Assembly (NCBI RefSeq): GCF_032854445.1
Contig: NC_088301.1
Location: 4,141,703 to 4,205,702 of the forward strand
DNA: 64,000 bases
From: Liolophura sinensis
Taxonomy: Eukaryota > Mollusca > Polyplacophora > Chitonida > Chitonidae
Reading direction: 5' to 3'
Shown: positions 56,860 to 64,000 of the stretch, piece after piece
Numbering within the stretch: position 1 is the stretch's first letter
Layout: every line of letters begins with the position of its first letter
Program-made: the position numbers and the translations under genes
Notes under the pieces: generated by a model
What the model was told of the DNA's origin: nothing
Seen by the model: the letters and a program-made list of their open reading frames with translations, nothing else
The model's database searches: none

Positions 56860-58745
56860 TACATCTATACCGTTACTAGTTCGGATGTCAGAGTATTATT
56901 ACCATGGCAGATTGGGTTGTCAGTATATTAATATCGTGACTGGTTAGCTTGTCAGTACATCTGTACCGTCACTGGTTTGGATGCCAGCACATTAATACCA
57001 TGGCTGATTGGTTTGTCAGTATATTAATACCGTCACTGGTGAAGTTGTCAATACATCTATACCGTTACTGGTTCGGTTGTCAGTACACTAATACTATGGC
57101 TGATTGGGTTGTCATTATGTTAATACCGTGACTTGTTAGGTTGTCAACAGACCTATACCTTCACTGGTTCGGGTGTCAGCACATTAATACCATGGCTGAT
57201 TGCGTTGTCAGTATATTAACACTGTGACTGGTTATGTTGTCACTACATCTATACCGTGACTGGTTCGGTTGTCAGTACACTAATGCTATGACTGATTGGG
57301 TTGTCATTATATTAATACCGTCACTAGTTAGCTTGTCAATACCTCTGTACCGTCACTGGTTCGGTTGTCAGCACACTAATACTATGGCTGATTGGATTGT
57401 CAGTATATTAATACCGTCACTGGTTATGTTGTCAATACCTCTTTACCGTTACTGGTTTGGTTGTCAGTACATTAATACTATGGCTGATTGGAATGTCAGT
57501 ATAATAATACCGTGACTGGTTAGCTTGTCAATACCTCTGTACCGTCACTGGTTCGGTTGTCACCACATTAATACTATGTCTGATTGGTTTTTCAGTATAT
57601 TAATACCGTCACTGGTTAAGTTGTCAATACATCTATACCGTTACTGGTTCGGTTGTCAGTACACTAATACTATGGCTGATTGGGTTGTCATTATATTAAT
57701 ACCGTGACTAGTTAGGTTGTCAATAGACCTACACCTTCACTGGTTCGGGTGTCAGCACATTAATGCCATGGTTGATTGGTTTTTCAGTATATTAATACCG
57801 TCACTGGTTATGTTGTCAATACATCTATACCGTTACTGGTTCGGTTGTCAGTACACTAATACTATGGCTGATTGGGTTGTCATTATATTAATACCGTGAC
57901 TAGTTAGGTTGTCAATTGACCTATACCTTCACTGGTTCGGGTGTCAGCACATTAATACCATGGCTGATTGGGTTGTCAGTAAGCCGCCACTGGTTGGGTT
58001 TTCAGTGCACTGGTGCCGTGCCTGCTTGATTTTTCAGTGGTTGGCTTGTTAGTATATCAACAACGTGACTGGGTGGGATGTCTGTACATAAATACCGTGA
58101 CTTGTTGGGATGTAAGTACAATCAGGCCGTGGCTGTTTGGGGTGCCAGGACATTCATGCCGTGACTGGGTGGGATGTCAGTACATTCATGCCGTGACTGG
58201 GTGGGATGTCAGTACATTCACGCCGTGACTGGGTGGGATGTCAGTATATTCACGCCGAGACTGGCTTGGATGCCAAGACATTCATGTCGTGACTGGGTGG
58301 GATGTCAGTACATTCATGTCGTGACTGGGTGGGATGCCAGTACATTCACGCCGTGACTGGGTGGGATGCCAGGACATTCATGCCGTGACTGGGTGGGATG
58401 CCAGGACATTCATGTCGTGACTGGGTGGGATGCCAGGACATTCATGTCGTGACTGGGTGGGATGCCAAGACATTCATGTCGTGACTGGGTGTGATGCCAG
58501 GACATTCATGTCGTTACTGGCTGGGATGCCAGGACATTCATGTCGTGACTGGGTGGGATGCCAGGACATTCATGTCGTGACTGGCTGGGATGCCAAGACA
58601 TTCATGTCGTGACTGGCTGGGATGCCAGGACATTCATGTCGTGACTGGGTGGGATGTCAGTACATTCACGCCGTGACTGGGTGGGATGTGAGTACATTTA
58701 CGCCATGGAAGGTCGGGTTGTCATTACATTAATACCGTGACTTGG
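56860..58745. repeat. 32-bp repeat family with 96-bp higher-order region
   Basis: The left part (56860-58000) repeats every 96 bp as three different 32-bp subunits: TACCGTCACTGGTTAAGTTG type, TACCGTTACTGGTTCGGTTG type and TACTATGGCTGATTGGGTTG type. The right part (58020-58745) is made of single 32-bp units, GTGACTGGGTGGGATGCCAG then GACATTCATGTC. The two share a core (CCGTGACTGG...GTCAGTACATT). In SULT-C intron 4. Confidence 0.93.
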
Positions 58746-59429
58746 GCATGAGATTTGTGTTATCTTTGATGTGATGTTTCTTCGAGACAGAGTTCGCCTA
58801 CGATTACAAAAGCAAACCAAACCAGCGACAACAGTGTGATAGTTGGCAAATGGTCACATGCAACTTTTTAAAACCGGCGTCTTGTCAGTTAGGATTTTAT
58901 TTTTACTAAATTAAAATGCTTAAAGCAAACGATTACTAAAATGTGAAGTAAGGCTCATCGTACGAGGAGAAAACCATGTGTAAAAATACCTTCGCTTATT
59001 TTTTCAGATTTTGTTACGAGTGTTGAAAGGCACTGAAATATTTAAATGCTATGTTTGGCCTTATGAGCCACACTGAGGCTGACGTCACATCACCTTTTTT
59101 CCAGATGTTCACCAGAATTAAGGAATTTTGGGGAACTTTATTTCAGTAAACTTTTACTCACCGGTAAAAAGATTTATTCCAACATTCAGTGTCGTTATTA
59201 GAGTTGAACATACTTTCTGTGACTTCAGAGCTCCTAACCTCTGATAGAATGATCTATAAAGCTCATCTTAGAATTCAAATGTTTGAGCACCTTTAACTCT
59301 TTTCACAAAAATCTAAAAAATAATAAAAGTACATTTATGCATAGTTTAGTCTTCCTCTTTAAATACATGTAGTAACAATTTATTACAATAACTCGTCTAG
59401 AAATACCCCAAAAGTCTATATTTCCTTAC
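58746..59429 (-). other. Proximal part of SULT-C intron 4
   Basis: Between the arrays and the exon 4 donor; no feature recognised. Confidence 0.55.
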
Positions 59430-59613
59430 CTTTCCTCAGGAACTTAACCTCTCCGTTCCTCCATACCGCCTTTTGGTTTTCAGAATAACCCTTCTTACTT
59501 CTCTCTTTTTTCATGGCTTCAAAGTCACACTTTTTCGACAGTTTTTGGAAAAATTCCTCACTTCGTTTTATACCGAGAAATGCAGCAAGCTTTCGAATTT
59601 CTCTATCAAAGTT
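59430..59613 (-). pseudogene. SULT-C exon 4 (intact)
   Basis: 184 nt, acceptor TTTAG|AAC and donor GGAAAG|GTAAGG. Open from NFDREIRKLAAFLGI through NGEVKFLRKG. No damage is seen, so this exon could still be spliced into a transcript. Confidence 0.85.
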
Positions 59614-59900
59614 CTAAATACACAGCAAAAGGAAGAGATAAAAAAGTTCATATTATTTCATTTCAAATTCCTACGTACGATTGGAGAGAAAGTAGTTCTA
59701 CCTGTAAGTTACATCAAAGGATGTTCTATATCTTCCTTGACAAAACAAAAGTTTGGACGACCAGTTTTCACACGAAGCTCCAAATATCACGAATATAGCA
59801 AAATGTGTTGGAGGATTGTGAACTGTAGAAATCGTAAAGCTACAAAGTTAAGAGTGTTAGTAAGCACACATATTTACCGTCAATCTAACAGCCAACATAC

Positions 59901-60003
59901 CATTTTTAAATTCTCATAGTACAGAACGTATATGGGGGCATTAGATATTCCTTGATCCCTTTCTCCCATCCCTTCAAGAACTTTGTCCATTTGCCATAAT
60001 CCA
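59901..60003 (-). pseudogene. SULT-C exon 3 (1-base deletion)
   Basis: 103 nt against 104 in both other genes. The first part reads DYGKWTKFLKGWEKGIKE; one base is missing near 59939, and the second part continues in another frame as APIYVLYYENLKM. Acceptor TTTCAG|TG and donor AAAATG|GTATGT are good. Confidence 0.85.
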
Positions 60004-60276
60004 CTGAAATAATAGTCTTTATATGACATGGCACCAATCAGCAAAACCAAATGCACTGCTTCTTTAAAAATCTGCACATGTACAAAATATATTCAACTAG
60101 CTTTCAAAATGGGCTACATACACGGATACAAGAAAATTCCGAAAAGTATTGAATTAGTTTTTCTTCTAATCATAACACTGTTCTCAAAATACACCCTAAG
60201 TGCATAGTTTATGGTTTAGGCATATTCTTTTCTTATATAATAGAGCTTAGACTTCAGTAGCAGACGTACATGTAAC

Positions 60277-60610
60277 TTTTCCATCTAGCCACATCTCAAA
60301 GTAGTCTGGCCAGTTGCCATGATAACCATACACACCAACCAGCCCGTTGTAATGGTGGTAATGGGAGACGCAGACATCTTTCGGATTCCTCAAAGGGTGT
60401 ACCATCTTAGACCCCTTCCTGAAAACATCCTTGGGGGGGGGGGGGGGGTGTAGTCAAAGTGGAAATGGTGGCTCAAACATCTTGGTGAACTCATACTATT
60501 GAAATGCTCTTGATCAACAAATTCCAACATAGCCATCATCTTATTTCCGTTGCAGTATTCAGTACTTCCGGCCAGCAGCATGTGACATATTTCCCACGTC
60601 CAGTTTCCTC
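60277..60610 (-). pseudogene. SULT-C exon 2 (poly-C expansion, shifted frame)
   Basis: Begins after AAACAG and encodes GNWTWEICHMLLAGSTEY, then SPRCLSHHFHFDY. A 16-base C run (60433-60448) follows where SULT-B has IPPD, adding a net 11 bases. After it the old frame resumes with DVFRKGSKM and RNPKDVCVSHYHH. The donor reads GGAAAA|GTTACA, one G short of the SULT-B form. Confidence 0.85.
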
Positions 60611-60987
60611 CTGTTTGAGAAGATGTATTGAGTACTGATTCGAAAAGGTTGATTTATTCAGAATTATTCAACTATGACTCATTAGTAATAATTAACATAT
60701 CATAACTTACGTCCAAAATGTATGATATCCCGTGCGCTTGATGGAGTTTGAATGTATAGGTGTTAGCCATCATTTCTATATGGACAACGGAAGATATAGG
60801 TAAAACTCGGTGACATAGATAAACGCTTAAATAGTTCTAAATAAGAAAAGGTCAAATTTGCGAGTAGGCCTATTTGCCACGTTCAGTAGGCCTAGGATAG
60901 TAGGCCTATTTGCCACGTATAGAAAGTGCTATAAGTTAACAATGTAAAATACTGGGAATATAATTGTAAGATAATGTGTGTAAAAAC

Positions 60988-61175
60988 CTGACTTAGAATA
61001 TCCACAGACCTACACGTCACCCTCACGTGAGGGGAATTCCATCATCTGCCTTAACCTCAGTTCCTGGTCGCCCGAAAACGCCGGCATCGGCTGTCCTCGG
61101 AAACTGAAGAATTTTATCTTATTTCCTCCAGCATCCTCAAAATAGACGATTTTTGCCTCATCTTCCTGGATTCAT
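60988..61175 (-). pseudogene. SULT-C exon 1 (frameshift and premature stop)
   Basis: Closely matches SULT-B exon 1, including the AGACA leader after a CTCAG acceptor. One extra base after codon 3 breaks the frame. In the old frame DVYVCGYPKSG reads DV-stop-VCGYSKSG, so the loop Pro is also changed to Ser. The donor GTCAG|GTTTTT still has GT. Confidence 0.85.
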
Positions 61176-61180
61176 TGTCT

Positions 61181-63485
61181 CTGAGGGATAAAAGGTAATT
61201 GTTGATAATTTTAATTGTTCATAACAGGTTACACAAGATTTGTGCAGTTTGTTCATCAAAACGGGTGAATGAAACCGCGAACAGTTTATTTGTCTTCCCC
61301 CGCCCCCACCTATTCTAGTCATGTAGGAGGAAAAAGTGAGACTATCCGCGGAGTACAATTGTGATTACGAGGCGCATATCTCATAGTAATGGAGATCGTA
61401 AAGTCCAGTTCTAATGACTAATGTCCATATCCTCCGTCTCTCCTTCTGTGACACCACTGTACTGCAAGTAATCCCAGTCATGCAGGCATCCATATTACCA
61501 GTCATGTAACCATGCATAATCATGTGGTCACGTCATGTTCATTTAACGCTGGACATCAGGCTGTTCCGTATGACCATGTGCTGGGATGATGGGAATAAGA
61601 GAAATCACATTGTTTATAGTGGCCATAGATCGCCATGAAAGAAACTGCCTTCGCTTACTTTTATTTCAGAGTTTTTGTCAGTGAATTACATAAACAGACA
61701 ACAGAGAGGTGAAAAGAGACCTTAACGGTCACAGACATTTTTTTATGACGTTCTGGGTACCTCTATAAATCAACTTATAATAGGGAATTCCATTTGGGCC
61801 ATTTGATGAATCATGTTAGAGCAACCAGAGAGACGATGTCGTGTCACTCAAACCACATGCGCATATGTTTAAAGGGCAAAACAGTCTTCGTGTTACGTGA
61901 CTGAAAACAGACGCGTCCTCGGGTTGTAGAAGTGACTGTGATTGGATAAAACTGATACCACACCGACACTTTCGAATTTTCAATTATGCACACTATTATA
62001 AACGACTTCAATGAGGATAATTTAGATTTAAGATTTGAAAGCCAGCTGTTCCATAGCTGTTCCATAGCTTAGGGCCTCACCTGTGGATAGTTTATGGATA
62101 AAAGAGATAAATCAGAACGACAATTTACTGCAATTCTTCAACCTTTTCGCTTGTTTGCAATGTGTTTATTCAAGCATATTCTTCAGGAATTCTTCTGTAT
62201 TTAACTGATAAACCATACATTTTGTGAAGCCTTGAGTCTGGCCAATCTAAACAGTGTAATTCTGTCTCCAAAATCAAAATACAAATATGCATAAATTACA
62301 TTCAAGTTTGCTCTTTCATGTGCGAAAAGGTTGGGGAATTTGGGTATACGCTAAAGATTTAACATTGATTACCTTGTGGGATCTCAGTGAACTTTATGAA
62401 GCAGGAGTGAAAAGTTATGGGAAGGAAAGTGGGGTTTAAATTCTACAGAGAGTGGTGACGTACACTGAAAAAGCAAATGTTTATCATAACACATTTCTGC
62501 AAAAGAATTACAGTGATCAACAAATTAATGCCTTTCAGTAAATATCGGATTCATACATATACTATTTAGAACGTTAAAATGATTCCAAAGTTTCAAAAAG
62601 TTATAATTTGATCCGTTTTATACATTTTAGGATATTCATAAACTATTTTGAACGGTTACACGTGCACACACTATAATAAATGTTTACTTTTATCATGTTC
62701 ATTGTGTCTTTATTTTTCAAATAAACGTGTATGTGTCATAAATATATTGATTTATTTTATAAATACATGCAGTGTGTTACACATTTACATTCTCGCATTT
62801 ATAGTCTAAATGCAATAACTTATGAAGTAAACTGAATGGGTTTATTGCTAAAACGGAGTGATATAAAGTTTTCAGTGAGTATGAGCAACATTAGGAAGTG
62901 ATCTATCAGTTGATGGATAAACATGTTTAATTGTTGAAGTATTAAACATGTTACAATTAAACATTAAGCATGTTCATTATATGTTTCAAAGCGATGTTTA
63001 GATGTTAAATGTTTATTTTTTCAGTGTATGGTCGAGTTTTCAGCTAATCAGTCTAATTGTTTGTTTTTTTTGTAAGACTTGTAGTGGATACTACGCCTGG
63101 AACAATATGCGACTGCTTTTTAAAACAGGGATCAGAGCTCTGCTCTAACGTCAAAGTTGCGACACATTGTCACACATTTGTTGCCTAGTAATCGTTCGCC
63201 TCGAAGAGATTCAACGCTGATCAGATCATGCCAAAGACTCTTAAAGTGATACTTGCTGCTCCCTCGCTTGGCGCTCAGCACCGAGATGTTAGAGAAATGA
63301 AACAGAACTGGTTGGTTGGTATAAGTAATTCTATACCATTGAATGCAATAAGGGGATTTCTTTCCTTAACCACTGCACATGTGAGTCAATAGATCAGTTG
63401 TTTTAATGCATCTGCGCATATTAAATGCATATAAAACAATTTAAATCAATGAACGCTATCATTAAAGCCCATTTAAGTTTCTTAC
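61181..63485 (-). other. Presumed 5'-UTR intron of SULT-C
   Basis: No exon recognised. 62660-63030 is strongly AT-rich with TTAAACATG/CATGTTTAAT words repeated. A SINE-like fragment lies at 63215-63335. Confidence 0.5.
63215..63335 (+). mobile_element. SINE-like repeat fragment
   Basis: GCCAAAGACTCTTAAAGTGA, then ACTTGCTGCTCCCTCGCTTG, GCGCTCAGCACCGAGA and AACTGGTTGGTTGG. The first half matches, inverted, the right end of the 31620/34630 family, and TCGCTTGGCG also occurs in the SINE at 48455. Confidence 0.55.
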
Positions 63486-63755
63486 CGTACACAGCGGAAT
63501 GACCTCCGAAGAAAACATTGTCTCTTTGTGCGATTAGGTACATTTCTTCCCAGTTTACATTTCCGAGGAGTGAAACATACGTCACCGGCTCGGCATCACA
63601 GATGCTACTGTCAACCCGTATGCTCTGAGATTTGTCAGTTTGTCATTTATCGGAGCTGTCATCCTTCGATTGGAGAGTGCCTCTTAACTGTGGACTCCAA
63701 ATTTACGTGGACTGACTCGCCTTGGGAAACCGAAATATTCTATCCCGATTTAGAC
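63486..63755 (-). other. Candidate non-coding 5' exon of SULT-C
   Basis: Minus-strand segment ending GTGTACG|GTAAGAAAC, a good donor 2.3 kb upstream of SULT-C exon 1. Position and donor type match the candidate 5' exons of the other two genes. The upstream end is set from a TATA-like box at 63781-63788 and is inferred. A plus-strand open frame of 103 codons overlaps it but has no recognisable features beyond a hydrophobic end. Confidence 0.4.
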
Positions 63756-63780
63756 GCTATGATCACTAAGAGACCATACA

Positions 63781-63788
63781 TTTTTATA
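63781..63788 (-). promoter_or_regulatory. TATA-like box, putative SULT-C promoter
   Basis: Minus strand reads TATAAAAA, placing a start near 63750-63757. It sits in AT-rich sequence, so chance occurrence is possible; its support is the fit with the candidate 5' exon and the parallel arrangement at SULT-B. Confidence 0.35.
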
Positions 63789-64000
63789 ATTTTTTTTGTA
63801 ATGTTTTTTATTTTATTGTCAGTTTTAGTATTTGTTTGATTTTTGGGGGGTTAGAATATATGTATTGAGCTCATTCAAACGTCTTCTTGTTTCTTTGTTT
63901 GATCTTGTGTAAGGTCTATCGTTGATCTGAGAGATCAACAGGCCAAGTTGTCTCTCATCTTTATTCTCCAATAGTGGTTATCTTACACTGATACCATGGC

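Larger units (their letters stand above)
55856..61175 (-). pseudogene. SULT-C: sulfotransferase pseudogene, all five exons recognisable
   Basis: The third paralogue, closest to SULT-B, with exons 60988-61175, 60277-60610, 59901-60003, 59430-59613 and 55856-56010. Family motifs persist: SGGNWTWE, SPRCLSHHF, RNPKDVCVSHYHH and RKG plus IGDWKNHFTMAQNE. Against SULT-B, five lesions are visible. There is a 1-base insertion just after the start codon (exon 1 is 188 nt, not 187). A TAG replaces the Tyr codon of DVYVCGY (61010-61012). A run of 16 C gives a net +11 in exon 2. One G is lost at the exon 2 donor. One base is deleted in exon 3 near 59939 (103 nt, not 104). Exons 4 and 5 remain open with good splice sites. 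Homopolymer error could explain the C run, but not the stop codon together with the other changes. Confidence 0.85.

Noticed and set aside
63528-63839. 103-codon plus-strand frame with a hydrophobic end as a small membrane protein
   Set aside because: The hydrophobic end is a T-rich tract, nothing upstream supports a promoter or splice context, and it overlaps the candidate SULT-C 5' exon.

Overview
The window looks like nuclear DNA of a marine lophotrochozoan animal, probably a mollusc; a brachiopod is not excluded. Reasons: AT-rich sequence, short coding exons with GT/AG introns, tRNA-derived SINEs, MITE-like and hAT remnants, a domesticated-type integrase relic, and many minisatellites. 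There are no bacterial operons, ribosome binding sites, CRISPR arrays or rRNA genes. The species call is inference.

The only confidently assigned cellular genes are three cytosolic sulfotransferase (SULT) paralogues in a head-to-tail cluster on the minus strand. I rebuilt them exon by exon from splice sites and reading phase. SULT-A (17407-26514) has 5 coding exons, 891 nt, 296 aa. SULT-B (39029-50039) has 5 coding exons, 909 nt, 302 aa. SULT-C (55856-61175) has the same 5-exon layout but several lesions and is called a pseudogene. Intron positions and phases match in all three (1, 1, 0, 1). Each also has a candidate non-coding 5' exon 1.6-2.3 kb upstream, ending in a good GTAAG donor (28128, 52185, 63486). 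B and C have a TATA-like box in a fitting place. B and C are closer to each other than to A.

Layout: 1-10.3 kb has no recognisable gene, only diverged repeats and a fold-back element. 10.3-11.8 kb is a 79-bp minisatellite. 11.8-18.8 kb holds two copies of a roughly 3-kb segment; the right copy carries the real 3' end of SULT-A and the left copy keeps only a broken piece of exon 4. 17.4-28.4 kb is SULT-A. 28.4-36.6 kb is intergenic, with a MITE, SINE fragments, a duplicated block and one orphan exon-like segment on the plus strand. 36.6-39.0 kb holds 59-bp and 25-bp arrays downstream of SULT-B. 39.0-52.4 kb is SULT-B, with a 4.4-kb 40-bp array in intron 4 and a hAT relic in intron 1. 52.6-54.6 kb has a 33-bp array and an integrase relic. 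55.2-63.8 kb is SULT-C with 43-, 33- and 32/96-bp arrays.

The most unusual observation is that minisatellites in SULT-A begin at exon/intron junctions. The intron 2 and intron 4 arrays are made of copies of the exon's 3' end plus its 5' splice site, and the intron 1 array starts a few bases after the donor. SULT-A therefore carries rows of duplicated or decayed 5' splice sites. All calls are by eye; no alignment or database search was run.
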